Origin: Streptomyces roseofulvus
Lineage (GTDB): Bacteria; Actinomycetota; Actinomycetes; Streptomycetales; Streptomycetaceae
Reading direction: 5' to 3'
Assembly (NCBI RefSeq): GCF_039534915.1
Contig: NZ_BAAAWE010000001.1
Span: 6,944,001-7,008,000 of the forward strand
DNA: 64,000 nucleotides
This document shows positions 7,314-15,649 of this stretch, in pieces (position 1 is the first letter of the stretch; each line of letters begins with the position of its first letter). The notes under the pieces were generated by a model. That model saw only the letters and a program-made list of their open reading frames with translations, searched no databases and was not told the origin of the DNA. The position numbers and the translations under genes are program-made.

Positions 7314-8756
7314 ATGACGACGACCTATCTCGAGCTGTCGCAGGACGGCGGCGGTGCCCACAAGTTCTACGAAGTGACGGTCGACGGACTGGAGGTGTCG
7401 GTCCGTTACGGCCGGATCGGCGCGGCCGGCCAGACCCAGCGCTCCGCCTTCGCGACCGCCGACAAGGCCCGGGCCGCCGCGGCGAAGAAGATCGGCGAGA
7501 AGGTCCGCAAGGGCTACGCCCCGGCGGTCCCCGGCCGCCGCGCCGCCCGGCCCGTCACCCGCCGCGCGGTCACCTCCGCGCCCTCCACCGCCCGGGCCGT
7601 CGCCCCCGTCCTGTGGCGCTTCCGCACCGGCTCCGCCGCCTTCGGCATCCACGTCGACGAGGACCGCATCTGGGTCGGCAACCAGGCGGGGGACGTCTTC
7701 ACCCTGGCCCACGGCGGCGAGGTGCTGGCCCGGTTCAGCCTCCCCGACGGTGTGAAGTGCCTGGTCGCGGACGACTTCTGGATCTACGCCGGCTGCGACG
7801 ACGGCAAGGTCTACGACCTCTCCTCCAAGCTGCCCTTCGCCGCCTACGACATCACCTCCGACGTCGACATCTTCTGGCTCGACATCCACGAGGGCGTGCT
7901 GGACGTGGCCGACCGCTCCGGCCGGCTCACCGTCATCGACCACGAGGACGAGCACCAGTGGTCGCGCTCCGGCCGCGGCGAACACGCCTGGATGGTCCGG
8001 GCCGACGGCCGCGCCGTCTACTACGGCGACACGCAGGGCGTCACCGCCTACGCGAACGACGGCTCCGGCGAGCTGTGGCACACCGGCACCGACGGGGCGG
8101 TGCTCTTCGGCTGGCAGGAGGACACCGCCGTCTACGCGGGCACCGGCCGCAACAAGGTGCAGCGGCTCGCCAAGAGCGACGGCCGGGTCGAGGCCGTCTA
8201 CCCCTGCGACACGGTCGTGTACTCCTGCGCCACCTCGCCCGGCGGCCGGTTCGTCTTCGCCGGCGACTCGTCCTCCTCCGTCTACTGCTTCGCCGAGGAC
8301 GGCACCCGGCTGTGGAAGCTGGGCACCGGCGGCGGTTCGGCGCTCTCCATGCAGTACCGCGACGAGCGGCTGTACCTGGTCACCACCGACGGCTCGCTGG
8401 TCTGCGTGGACGCGAGCGAGGCGGCGATCGAGGCCGCCCAGCAGGGCAGCGTTCCCGTCGTCCGGGACGTCAAGCTGGCCGCCGCGCTGCCCACGTACAC
8501 CCCGGCGACCACCGTCTCCGCCGTCGCCTCCGTCGCGTCGGTCGGCGAGGCCCCGGCCGGCTCGATCGTGGTCGAGTGCGCCCGGGAGGGCGGCCGGAGC
8601 CGCGTCCGGGTGATCAGTCCCGGCTACGAGCCGTCGTGGAACGTGCAGTTCCCCCGCGCCATCCGGGAGCCCGGCGCGCGGTTCGTGGTGGAGGCCCTGC
8701 ACCCGGCGGCCGGCGGCTTCTACCGGGTCCGCGGCGAGATCCGGCGGCTGCTGTGA
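7314..8756 (+). CDS. WGR-domain protein fused to a beta-propeller
   Basis: The 480-residue protein begins MTTTYLELSQDGGG. Residues 1-75 form a WGR domain (FYEVTVDGLEVSVRYGRIGA), here with Tyr replacing the Trp of the name motif, followed by an alanine/lysine-rich helix. From about residue 100 to 380, repeated four-stranded blades with PQQ/WD-like spacing are visible: IHVDEDRIWVGNQAGDVFTL, CLVADDFWIYAGCDDGKVYDL, MVRADGRAVYYGDTQGVTAY and GRFVFAGDSSSSVYCF. WGR domains bind nucleic acid or poly(ADP-ribose) polymerase partners. The fusion to a propeller suggests a scaffold; no catalytic residues were recognised. It overlaps the next gene by 4 bases. Confidence 0.8.
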   Translation: MTTTYLELSQDGGGAHKFYEVTVDGLEVSVRYGRIGAAGQTQRSAFATADKARAAAAKKIGEKVRKGYAPAVPGRRAARPVTRRAVTSAPSTARAVAPVLWRFRTGSAAFGIHVDEDRIWVGNQAGDVFTLAHGGEVLARFSLPDGVKCLVADDFWIYAGCDDGKVYDLSSKLPFAAYDITSDVDIFWLDIHEGVLDVADRSGRLTVIDHEDEHQWSRSGRGEHAWMVRADGRAVYYGDTQGVTAYANDGSGELWHTGTDGAVLFGWQEDTAVYAGTGRNKVQRLAKSDGRVEAVYPCDTVVYSCATSPGGRFVFAGDSSSSVYCFAEDGTRLWKLGTGGGSALSMQYRDERLYLVTTDGSLVCVDASEAAIEAAQQGSVPVVRDVKLAAALPTYTPATTVSAVASVASVGEAPAGSIVVECAREGGRSRVRVISPGYEPSWNVQFPRAIREPGARFVVEALHPAAGGFYRVRGEIRRLL

Positions 8757-9253
8757 GCGGCGACCCGGGCGGCAAGGGGGCGTTCGAGGCGGCGACCGGC
8801 GACGGACCGCCGTTCACCGGGGACGCCGAGCAGCGCTCCCGCGAGGTCCGCTCCGCACTCGAAGGGCTCCGGCAGATCCGGCGGCTGACCGGCACCCCGG
8901 GCGGCGGCGCCGGAGCCGTCCCCGCCCTGTGGGAGCGGCGGCAGCCGGTACGGGCCGTGGCGCTCGCCCTGGAGGCCGGCGGGCTCGCCCCCTCGGCGGT
9001 GGACCCCGCCGGCGCGCGCGTGGCGACCGGCTACCGGGTGCGGGCGGGGGAGCGGCCGGCCACCGCCGTGGTCGAGTGGCTGGGGCCGCCCGGCTCCGGC
9101 GCCGCGGGACAGGAGACCGAGGCGCTCACCGCCTGCGCCCGGGTCCTCGGCGAGCTCGGCTGGGAGGCCCTGCTCTACAAGGGGCCGCGCGGCCGCCGCT
9201 TCCTGGAGGCGGAACCCGCCGCCGGAACGGCCGCCGGCCCGGGCCCGTCCTGA
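8753..9253 (+). CDS. Uncharacterised protein translationally coupled to the WGR protein
   Basis: A GTG at 8753 overlaps the stop of the WGR gene (GTGA). The 166-residue product has an N-terminal charged helix (about 25-45, QRSREVRSALEGLRQIRRL), then alternating hydrophobic and charged stretches ending LGWEALLYKGPRGRRFLEAEP. It has no signal peptide or membrane segment. Overlap and codon use support real translation and a joint role with the upstream protein. No family was recognised. Confidence 0.65.
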   Translation: MSGDPGGKGAFEAATGDGPPFTGDAEQRSREVRSALEGLRQIRRLTGTPGGGAGAVPALWERRQPVRAVALALEAGGLAPSAVDPAGARVATGYRVRAGERPATAVVEWLGPPGSGAAGQETEALTACARVLGELGWEALLYKGPRGRRFLEAEPAAGTAAGPGPS

Positions 9254-9293
9254 GCGGACGGACACCGGGCCGGGCGGAAGGCGGCGCGCGCGG

Positions 9294-9716
9294 TCAGGCG
9301 ATCGAGGCGGAGACGATCGCGGAGACGGCGATGTTGCAGGAGGCGGTCACCCAGACCGCCGGGTGCGGCTCCGGGTCCACCAGCGTGGCACCCAGCTTCC
9401 CCGGCGTCACCAGGTCCACCACGAGGAAGGCGACGGCCATCATGACCAGGCCGAGGAGGCCGAAGGCGGCCGTCGAGGCCAGGCCCTTGCCGAAGTTGTC
9501 GTAGGTGGTCCAGATCGAGGTGAAGACGATCCCGCCGATGCCGAGCAGGGCGGAGCTCAGCAGGACGGCCGCGTTGCGGTTGCGGTCCTCCCATATCTGC
9601 CGGCCCAGCTTGCCGGGGGTCAGGATGTCCACCAGCACGATGCCGAGGATCAGCAGGACCACGCCGAGGGCGCCGTAGGCGGTGGCACGGCCGAGGCCGT
9701 TGACGATGTCGGTCAT
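9294..9716 (-). CDS. DUF350 family membrane protein
   Basis: The 140-residue protein has four hydrophobic segments arranged as two similar halves: a helix ending in VDILTPGKLGRQI, then VDLVTPGKLGATL about 65 residues later. This internal duplication of the V-D-x-x-TPGKLG motif is characteristic of DUF350. Family members are small inner-membrane proteins of unknown function, often near stress genes. ATG at 9716 was preferred because an upstream in-frame start adds 19 non-conserved basic residues. Confidence 0.82.
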   Translation of the reverse strand: MTDIVNGLGRATAYGALGVVLLILGIVLVDILTPGKLGRQIWEDRNRNAAVLLSSALLGIGGIVFTSIWTTYDNFGKGLASTAAFGLLGLVMMAVAFLVVDLVTPGKLGATLVDPEPHPAVWVTASCNIAVSAIVSASIA

Positions 9717-9793
9717 GGGAAGCCGGCTCCGGAGAGTGGTGATCGCGAGCGATCGACGGTCATGGACCGGCAAAATCTAGCGCACGGAACCAG

Positions 9794-9836
9794 CCGGTCC
9801 GCCGTCCGCCCGGAGATCGGGCGGACGGCGGACCGG
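9794..9836 (-). terminator. Strong hairpin terminator downstream of the HdeD-like gene
   Basis: A perfect 19-bp stem (9794-9812 with 9818-9836) closes a GAGAT loop. It lies 24 bases past the stop of the HdeD-like gene and upstream of the DUF350 start, separating the two minus-strand genes into independent transcripts. Confidence 0.8.
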
Positions 9837-9859
9837 ACGAGCGGGACCTCCCGGGCGGA

Positions 9860-10474
9860 TCAGGCGCCCGGCGGCAGCCTCCCGGCCCGCGAGCGCACCT
9901 GGATCGCGGTCACGATCTCGGCCGCGCCGACCGCGATCAGCCAGATCCCGCCGAGCAGGGTCAGCACCGCGACCGACTCCAGCGGGGAGACGATCAGCAC
10001 CACCCCGGCGATCGCGCTCACGACACCGAGGAAGACCTGCCAGCCCCGGGCCGGCATCGCGGGGTCGGAGGCCGCCGCCACGGCCTGGGTGATGCCGCGG
10101 AAGAGCCAGCCGATGCCGATCCACAGCGCGAGCAGCAGGATCGACTGCGTCGCGCCCCGGAAGCAGAACAGGCCCAGCAGGATCGACAGGGCACCGCTGA
10201 TGAAGGCCATCACACGCAGCGCCGCGGTGGCGTGCGTGCCGAAGGCGGCGACCAACTGCATCACACCGCTGAACAGCAGGTAGACGCCGAACAGCACGCC
10301 GGCCGCGACCAGCGACGCACCCGGCCACACCAGCACCAGCACCCCGAGCACCAGGGCCGCGATCCCGGCCAGCAGCAGCGCCTGCCAGGCCGCGCCCGCG
10401 AGCATCGTCAGCGGACCGGGCGGCACCCCGTCCCGGCCGGTCCTCTCGTGTGCCCTCTCATCCGTCCGTGTCAT
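9860..10474 (-). CDS. HdeD-like (DUF308) membrane protein
   Basis: The 204-residue protein has six hydrophobic segments in three hairpin pairs, with typical HdeD motifs: LVLVWPGASLVAAGVLFGVYLLFSG, LLGLFCFRGATQSILLLALWIGIGWLF and VLIVSPLESVAVLTLLGGIWLIA. The repeated P-(G/L)-x-S at the start of alternate helices is diagnostic. HdeD proteins are linked to acid resistance in enterobacteria; the actinobacterial role is unproven. The product ends in a hydrophilic SRAGRLPPGA tail. Confidence 0.85.
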   Translation of the reverse strand: MTRTDERAHERTGRDGVPPGPLTMLAGAAWQALLLAGIAALVLGVLVLVWPGASLVAAGVLFGVYLLFSGVMQLVAAFGTHATAALRVMAFISGALSILLGLFCFRGATQSILLLALWIGIGWLFRGITQAVAAASDPAMPARGWQVFLGVVSAIAGVVLIVSPLESVAVLTLLGGIWLIAVGAAEIVTAIQVRSRAGRLPPGA

Positions 10475-10516
10475 CGGTGCCGTTCTCCTTCCTGTGCCGG
10501 TGGTCCGTGTGCGCGT

Positions 10517-11911
10517 TCACGCGCCGGCCCGGCGCGTGAACGCCTCGGCGTAGGAGCCGAGGAAGAGCGCCTCCGCCAGGGCCATCCGCTCGATCTCGGA
10601 CGGATCGACGCTCTCGTTGGGGGCGTGGATGAGACAGCCCGGTTCCTCCACGCCGATCAGCGCGATCTCCGCGTCGGGGAAGCGGTCCGCGAGCACGTTG
10701 CACAGCGGGATCGAACCTCCCTGCCCCGCCTGCACCATGTCCGCGCCGTACGCCTCGCGCAGCGCCGCCCCGAGTGCCGTGTACGCGGGCCCGTCCGTGC
10801 GCGCCCGGAAGGGCTGGCCGGCGCTCTCCGCCTCCACCTCGACCCGGGCGCCCCACGGCGCCGCCGCCACCAGGTGGTCGGTCAGCGCCTTCCTGGCCGT
10901 CTCGGCGTCCGTCCCGGGCGGCACCCGCAGGCTCACCCGCGCCCGCACCCTCGCCTGCACGGCGGCGGAGGAGCCCACCACCGGCGGGCAGTCGATGCCG
11001 AGGACGGTGACCGCGGGCCGCGCCCACAGCTCGTCGGCGACCGAGCCGGTGCCGACCAGCTGCACGCCGTCCAGGACGCCCGCGTCGGCGCGGAACTGCT
11101 CGGCCGGATAGGACACCCCGTCCCACAGTCCCTCGGCCGGCAGCCCCTCGATCGCCGTGTTGCCGTGTTCGTCGCGCAGGCTGTCGAGGATCCGCACCAG
11201 CGCGGCCAGCGCGTCCGGCGCCGGTCCGCCGAACATGCCCGAGTGCATCTCGCCCTTGAGCGTGGAGACCGTCACCACCACGTTCGTCAGCCCGCGCAGG
11301 GAGGTCGTCGTGGTCGGCAGACCCAGCGAGAAGTTTCCGGTGTCGCAGATCAACAGGGCGTCGGCGGCGAACAGTTCGGGCCGCATCGGCACCAGCTGTT
11401 CGAGCCCGCCGGTGCCCTGCTCCTCCGAACCCTCCGCAACGAACTTGATGTTCACCGGGAAGCCCGTTCCCTCGGGACCGCCGAGCGCCCGCAGCGCGGT
11501 GAGGTGCATGGCGATGTTGCCCTTGCAGTCGGCCGCGCCGCGCCCGTACCAGCGTCCGTCGACCGCGGTCAGCTCGAACGGCGGGGTCCGCCAGGCCGCG
11601 TCGTCGAGCGGCGGCTGCACGTCGTAGTGGCAGTAGAGCAGCACGGTCGGCGCCCCCTCGGGGCCCTTCGCGTGTCCGACCACCGCGTCCGTGCCGTCCG
11701 GGGTGGTGACCCGCCGCATGTCGCTCAGCCCCGCCTCGGTGAAGGCCCGCACCAGGAAGTCGGCGGCCTTCGCGCACTCCTCGGGCGGGAACTGGCGCGG
11801 GTCGGCCACGGAGCGCATCGCGACCAGGGCCCGCAGGTCCTCCTCGGCGCGGGGCATCAGGTCGTGGACGCGCGCCCGCAGCGCGGCGGTGTCGGTGGAC
11901 TCGGAGGTCAT
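10517..11911 (-). CDS. M20-family dipeptidase / metallopeptidase
   Basis: The 464-residue cytoplasmic enzyme has the di-zinc ligands of M20 peptidases: LYCHYDVQPP (His and catalytic Asp), YGRGAADCKGN (bridging Asp), EGSEEQG (catalytic Glu, then ligand), DTGNFS, and the late ligand His in CLIHAPNESVD. A lid/dimerisation domain sits between about residues 190 and 315. The NESVD ending and overall length match the carnosinase-like dipeptidases annotated in many Streptomyces. It hydrolyses short peptides; exact specificity is not readable. It ends 42 bp upstream of the HdeD-like gene start. Confidence 0.9.
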   Translation of the reverse strand: MTSESTDTAALRARVHDLMPRAEEDLRALVAMRSVADPRQFPPEECAKAADFLVRAFTEAGLSDMRRVTTPDGTDAVVGHAKGPEGAPTVLLYCHYDVQPPLDDAAWRTPPFELTAVDGRWYGRGAADCKGNIAMHLTALRALGGPEGTGFPVNIKFVAEGSEEQGTGGLEQLVPMRPELFAADALLICDTGNFSLGLPTTTTSLRGLTNVVVTVSTLKGEMHSGMFGGPAPDALAALVRILDSLRDEHGNTAIEGLPAEGLWDGVSYPAEQFRADAGVLDGVQLVGTGSVADELWARPAVTVLGIDCPPVVGSSAAVQARVRARVSLRVPPGTDAETARKALTDHLVAAAPWGARVEVEAESAGQPFRARTDGPAYTALGAALREAYGADMVQAGQGGSIPLCNVLADRFPDAEIALIGVEEPGCLIHAPNESVDPSEIERMALAEALFLGSYAEAFTRRAGA

Positions 11912-12101
11912 GCGTCACCCACTTCTCTCGGGCCGCGCCCGAACGGCCGGGGCGGCGACGGCCACCCCAGTCAAGCAACGCGCGACAAACGCTGCAAAAC
12001 ATGACACAGACGGAGTACCGGACGGCCTCCCGGGCGGCGGCGGCCCGGCCGGGCACGGACAGTGGAGGCGTACGCGTCCCCTCCCGCACCTGGAGAACGT
12101 C

Positions 12102-12677
12102 ATGGTCCACCCCAACCGACGCGACCTCGGGCTGCTCGTGCTGAGGGTCGGCACCGGCGCCGTCCTCGCCGCGCACGGCACCCAGAAGCTCCTCGGCTGG
12201 TTCGGCGGCGGGGGGATCGAGGGCACCAGCCACGCGATGGAGGCCATGGGCTTCCACCCCGCCCGCCAGTCCGCCATCGCCGCGGGCCTCGGCGAGGCCG
12301 GCGGCGGCGCGTTGCTCGCCCTCGGACTCGCCACCCCCGCCGCCGGCGCGGCCGCCGCGGGCGCCATGGCGGGCGCGGTCTCCGTGCACGCCCCGGCCGG
12401 CTTCTTCGCCCAGGCCGGCGGCTACGAGTACCCGGCCTTCCTCGGCTTCACCGCCGCCGCCATCGGCATCACCGGCGCGGGCCGCTACTCCCTCGACCAC
12501 GCCACCGGGCACGTCCTCGACCGCCCCTGGGTGGTCGTCACCGCCTTCCTCGGCACCGCGCTCGCCGCCGCGGCCGTCGTCGGCCGCCGGGCCCAGGGGC
12601 AGGCCGCGACGGCCGCCGCCGCCGAGGCGGACCTGGCCCCCGAGGGCGACGGCACCGGGGAACCGGACGCCCACTGA
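12102..12677 (+). CDS. DoxX family membrane protein
   Basis: The 191-residue protein starts MVHPNRRDLGLLVLRVGTGAVLAAHGTQKLLGWFGGGG, the DoxX signature (first helix, HG-x-QKL, glycine-rich loop). Four hydrophobic helices follow, with an Ala-rich acidic tail at the C-terminus. DoxX proteins are associated with thiosulfate:quinone oxidoreductase or membrane redox complexes elsewhere; the role here is unknown. ATG at 12102 follows a TGGAG box. Confidence 0.85.
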   Translation: MVHPNRRDLGLLVLRVGTGAVLAAHGTQKLLGWFGGGGIEGTSHAMEAMGFHPARQSAIAAGLGEAGGGALLALGLATPAAGAAAAGAMAGAVSVHAPAGFFAQAGGYEYPAFLGFTAAAIGITGAGRYSLDHATGHVLDRPWVVVTAFLGTALAAAAVVGRRAQGQAATAAAAEADLAPEGDGTGEPDAH

Positions 12678-12678
12678 A

Positions 12679-12716
12679 CCCCGCACGCCCCCACCGGCGC
12701 ACGCGCGCGTGCGGGG
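12679..12716 (+). terminator. Hairpin downstream of doxX-like gene
   Basis: CCCCGCACGC (12679-12688) pairs with GCGTGCGGGG (12707-12716) across an 18-base loop, two bases after the stop. A TAGGCT -10-like box for the next gene follows at 12722-12727. Confidence 0.45.
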
Positions 12717-12757
12717 GGCGTTAGGCTCCCCGCAGAGGAAGGGACGGGCGCCGGGCT

Positions 12758-13672
12758 ATGAAGATCGATCTCACGGACACCAACTCCAGCGCGATCAACA
12801 AGGCGATCCTGGAGGGCCGGAGGGCCGTCGGCACCCCCGCCGTCGGTGTCGTCCTCACCCTGGTGATCGTCACCGACGAGGAGAACGCCTACGACTCGGT
12901 GCGGGCCGCCAACGAGGCGTCGAAGGAACACCCTTCGCGGACCCTCGTGGTCATCCGCCGCCGGGCGCTCTCGCCCCGCGACCGCCAGGTGACCCGGCTC
13001 GACGCCGAGGTCCGGCTCGGCTCCGACGCCGGCTCCGGCGAGACGGTGATGCTCCGCCTGCACGGCGAACTCGGCGCCCGCGCCGACTCCGTGGTGCTGC
13101 CGCTGCTGCTGCCCGACGCCCCCGTGGTCGTGTGGTGGCCGGTGGACGCGCCCGCCGTCCCCGCCAAGGACCCGCTCGGCGCCCTCGCCCAGCGCCGGAT
13201 CACCGACGCCTACGCCGTCGAGGACCCGCTCCGCGCGCTGGACGCCCGGGCCGCCTCGTACGCCCCCGGCGACACCGACCTCGCCTGGACCCGGCTCACC
13301 CCGTGGCGTTCCATGCTGGCCGCCGCCCTCGACCAGGCCGGGACGGACGTCGTGTCCGCCGCGGTGGAGGCCGAGGAGGACAACCCCAGCGCCGAACTGC
13401 TGGCCCGCTGGTTCGAGGTCCGGCTCGGCGTCCCGGTGGACCGGATCGTCTCGGAGGGTCCGGTCGTCACCGCCGTCCGGATGGGCACCCCCCAGGGCGA
13501 GATCCGGATCGACCGGCCCGAGGGCCCGGTCGCCCGGCTCGCCATCCCCGGCCAGCCCAGCCGCGTCATGGCCCTCAAGGTCCGCACCACCGCCGAGCTG
13601 ATCGCCGAGGAGCTCCGCCACCTCGACCCCGACGACGCCTACGCGGCGGCCCTGGAGGGCCGCCCCTCCTGA
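12758..13672 (+). CDS. opcA: OpcA-type glucose-6-phosphate dehydrogenase assembly protein
   Basis: The 304-residue protein begins MKIDLTDTNSSAINKAILEGRRAVGTPAVG and contains APVVVWWPVDAP, RRITDAYAVEDPL and DTDLAWTRLTPWRSMLAAALDQ, all hallmarks of actinobacterial OpcA. OpcA stimulates or assembles G6P dehydrogenase (Zwf) and so controls NADPH supply by the pentose phosphate pathway. It is normally in a tkt-tal-zwf-opcA-pgl cluster; here neither zwf nor the other genes are adjacent, and doxX-like and VOC genes flank it. This is probably a second, detached copy. Length is close to the family norm and nothing is broken. Confidence 0.88.
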   Translation: MKIDLTDTNSSAINKAILEGRRAVGTPAVGVVLTLVIVTDEENAYDSVRAANEASKEHPSRTLVVIRRRALSPRDRQVTRLDAEVRLGSDAGSGETVMLRLHGELGARADSVVLPLLLPDAPVVVWWPVDAPAVPAKDPLGALAQRRITDAYAVEDPLRALDARAASYAPGDTDLAWTRLTPWRSMLAAALDQAGTDVVSAAVEAEEDNPSAELLARWFEVRLGVPVDRIVSEGPVVTAVRMGTPQGEIRIDRPEGPVARLAIPGQPSRVMALKVRTTAELIAEELRHLDPDDAYAAALEGRPS

Positions 13673-13733
13673 GCCGCCGCGGACGGTCCCGAAAACACCA
13701 CCCTCGCACCCGCGTTCGGGCGATGATGGGATC

Positions 13734-14075
13734 ATGTCGATCGAATCTGTGGTGGTCCGCCAGCGCGTCGCCGACCTCGACGCCGCCGTGCCCTTCTACG
13801 AGAAGCTGACGGGGAGCAGCGCCTCCCGCTTCTCCTTCGCCGGAGTGGACCTGGCGGGCGTCGGCCCCTTCCTGCTCTTCAGCGGTCCGGACGAGGCCGT
13901 CGCGCGGGTCGCGGGGGTGACGGCCACCCTGGCCGTGGCCGACCTGGACGCCGCCGTCGGGGAGGCGGTGGCCGCCGGCGCGGAGGTCGTGGCGCCCAAG
14001 TCGCCCACCCCGCAGGGCCGTCGCGCGGTGCTCAGGCACCCCCAGGGCGGGGTCTTCGAGTACGTGGGCGGCTGA
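13734..14075 (+). CDS. VOC (glyoxalase/bleomycin-resistance) family protein
   Basis: The 113-residue protein shows the paired beta-alpha-beta-beta-beta layout of the vicinal oxygen chelate fold: VVRQRVADLDAAVPFYEKLTG in the first half, VADLDAAVGEAVAAGAEVV in the second, ending HPQGGVFEYVGG. The Glu of the final FEY could be a metal ligand, but the first-half His is not obvious, so catalytic activity is uncertain. It stands alone after opcA and before a bidirectional terminator. Confidence 0.8.
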   Translation: MSIESVVVRQRVADLDAAVPFYEKLTGSSASRFSFAGVDLAGVGPFLLFSGPDEAVARVAGVTATLAVADLDAAVGEAVAAGAEVVAPKSPTPQGRRAVLRHPQGGVFEYVGG

Positions 14076-14084
14076 GACCGCACG

Positions 14085-14121
14085 ACGGTGCCACCCGTCC
14101 GGCGGGGGCGGGTGGCACCGT
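14085..14121. terminator. Bidirectional terminator between the VOC and S1 protease genes
   Basis: A 13-bp perfect stem (ACGGTGCCACCCG at 14085-14097 with its complement at 14109-14121) has an 11-base loop. It lies between two convergent genes whose stops are at 14075 and 14140. Confidence 0.75.
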
Positions 14122-14139
14122 GCACGCGGGTCCCGGGCG

Positions 14140-15510
14140 TCAGACCCGCTGCCAGAGCGCCGGTACGTTCGGCGGCTCCCAGCCCGCCTGGGCCTGGTGG
14201 CCCTGGAGGCAGCGGTACGTCGCGCCGCCGTACGTGACCGTGGCGCCGGCCGCGTAGACGGTGCCCGCCTTCCAGGTGCCGCCCGGCTCCGGCTCGCCGG
14301 GGCCGGGACCGGGGCCCGGGTCGGTGCCGGTCGTCCTGAGCGTCAGGCCGTAGGCCGACAGGATCGGGTTCAGCGGCTGGAAGAACGTGGTGCCGCCGCT
14401 GGAGCAGTTGCCGGAGCCGCCGGAGGTCACGCCCTGGGCCTGGCTGCCGGAGATGTACGAGCCGCCCGAGTCGCCCGGCTCGGCGCACACGGTCGTCCGG
14501 GTCACCCCGCTGATCGTGCCCTCCGGGTAGGTGACGCTCGTGTTGTGCTGCTGGATCGTGCCGCAGTGCCAGCCCGTGGTGGAGCCGGAGCGGCAGACCG
14601 AGGCGCCCACCGGCTGCAGCACCGACCCGGTGACCTGCACGTTCGCGCCGCCCGCGCCCTTCACGTACGGCGTCGCGGTCCAGCTGCTGTTGGCCGCGAC
14701 CCACGCCATGTCGCTGCCGGGGAAGACGGACGCCTGGAAGGTGCCCTGCGCGACCTGGTTGTAGCCGCTGGTCGACTGGCCCGCCCGGCCGCAGTGGCCC
14801 GCCGTCGCGAAGCCCTGCGTGGTGCCCCGGGTCACCGGGAAGCCGACCGAGCAGCGTCCGCCGCCGCCCATGTAGTACGCGTCACCGCCCCGGAGGTCGT
14901 ACAGCGCGCGCGGCGCCTCGGCGGACCGCACCACCCGCACCAGCTCCCGCGCCACGCCGGTCTCCGCCGCGAGCCGCGCGCCGGCCCCGGCCCGGGTCTC
15001 CTCGACGACGAGCACGTTCGCGCGCACGTCCACGTACCGCACCGGCGCCTCGGCACCCGCCGCCCGGTCCAGGGACTCCTTCGCCCGCTCCAGGGCGGCG
15101 AGGTCGTGCCGGACCAGCCGGGCCGTCGCCCCGGCCGCCCGGATCGCGGCGAGGTCGGCGGCGCGGGTGGTGGCCACGGTCAGGGTGCCGGACTCGGCGC
15201 CCTCGACCCAGGCGCCGGCGAAGGCGCCGCCGAGCCGGTCGCGGAGCCGGGCGGCGGTGGCGCCCGCCTCGGCCTCGTTGGCGAGCCGGCGCTCGGCCTG
15301 CGCCCGGGTCAGGCCCAGGTCACGGCCCATCGCGGCGAGCAGCTCGGGCCGCGCCTCGGCGGCGCCGAGCGCCCGGGCGGCGCTCTGCACGGCCGGGGCG
15401 GTCCCGGGGGAGGGCTGCGCGGCGGTGGCGGACCCGGCCTGAAGCCCGGCCAGCACCATCCCGGCGGCGGCCAGCGCGGTACACGCCGCGCGGGCGTGTC
15501 GTCGGAGCAT
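14140..15510 (-). CDS. Streptogrisin-type S1 protease with a chitin-binding domain
   Basis: The 456-residue secreted pre-pro-enzyme has a signal peptide (1-30, ending SATAA), then an alpha-lytic-protease-type propeptide (about 45-205, with LRDRLGGAFAGAWVEG). The mature protease begins near DLRGGDAYYMG. The catalytic triad is His in TAGHCG, Asp in GSDMAWV and Ser in AEPGDSGGSY; paired Cys residues suggest disulfides. A Pro/Gly linker (DPGPGPGPGEPEPGG) leads to a CBM5/12-like module, TWKAGTVYAAGATVTYGGATYRC...WEPPNVPALWQ. This architecture is that of streptogrisin C. It probably degrades protein in fungal or arthropod cell walls. Confidence 0.92.
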   Translation of the reverse strand: MLRRHARAACTALAAAGMVLAGLQAGSATAAQPSPGTAPAVQSAARALGAAEARPELLAAMGRDLGLTRAQAERRLANEAEAGATAARLRDRLGGAFAGAWVEGAESGTLTVATTRAADLAAIRAAGATARLVRHDLAALERAKESLDRAAGAEAPVRYVDVRANVLVVEETRAGAGARLAAETGVARELVRVVRSAEAPRALYDLRGGDAYYMGGGGRCSVGFPVTRGTTQGFATAGHCGRAGQSTSGYNQVAQGTFQASVFPGSDMAWVAANSSWTATPYVKGAGGANVQVTGSVLQPVGASVCRSGSTTGWHCGTIQQHNTSVTYPEGTISGVTRTTVCAEPGDSGGSYISGSQAQGVTSGGSGNCSSGGTTFFQPLNPILSAYGLTLRTTGTDPGPGPGPGEPEPGGTWKAGTVYAAGATVTYGGATYRCLQGHQAQAGWEPPNVPALWQRV

Positions 15511-15522
15511 GGGGAGTCTCCT

Positions 15523-15553
15523 CGGTTCTCGGTGGGGGATCTGCGGAGAACCG
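15523..15553. promoter_or_regulatory. Inverted repeat upstream of the S1 protease gene
   Basis: CGGTTCTC (15523-15530) and GAGAACCG (15546-15553) form a perfect 8-bp inverted repeat with a 15-base spacer, starting 13 bases upstream of the protease ATG. It could be an operator or a 5'-UTR hairpin; no function can be assigned. Confidence 0.3.
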
Positions 15554-15649
15554 TAGGAACGGGCCCGGGGGAGCGGGGAGCCTCCGGCCGGCCCCTCCCC
15601 TCGCGTTATGGCCGAGGGCGTTGTCGGTGGCGGCCGTTACGGTGCGCCC

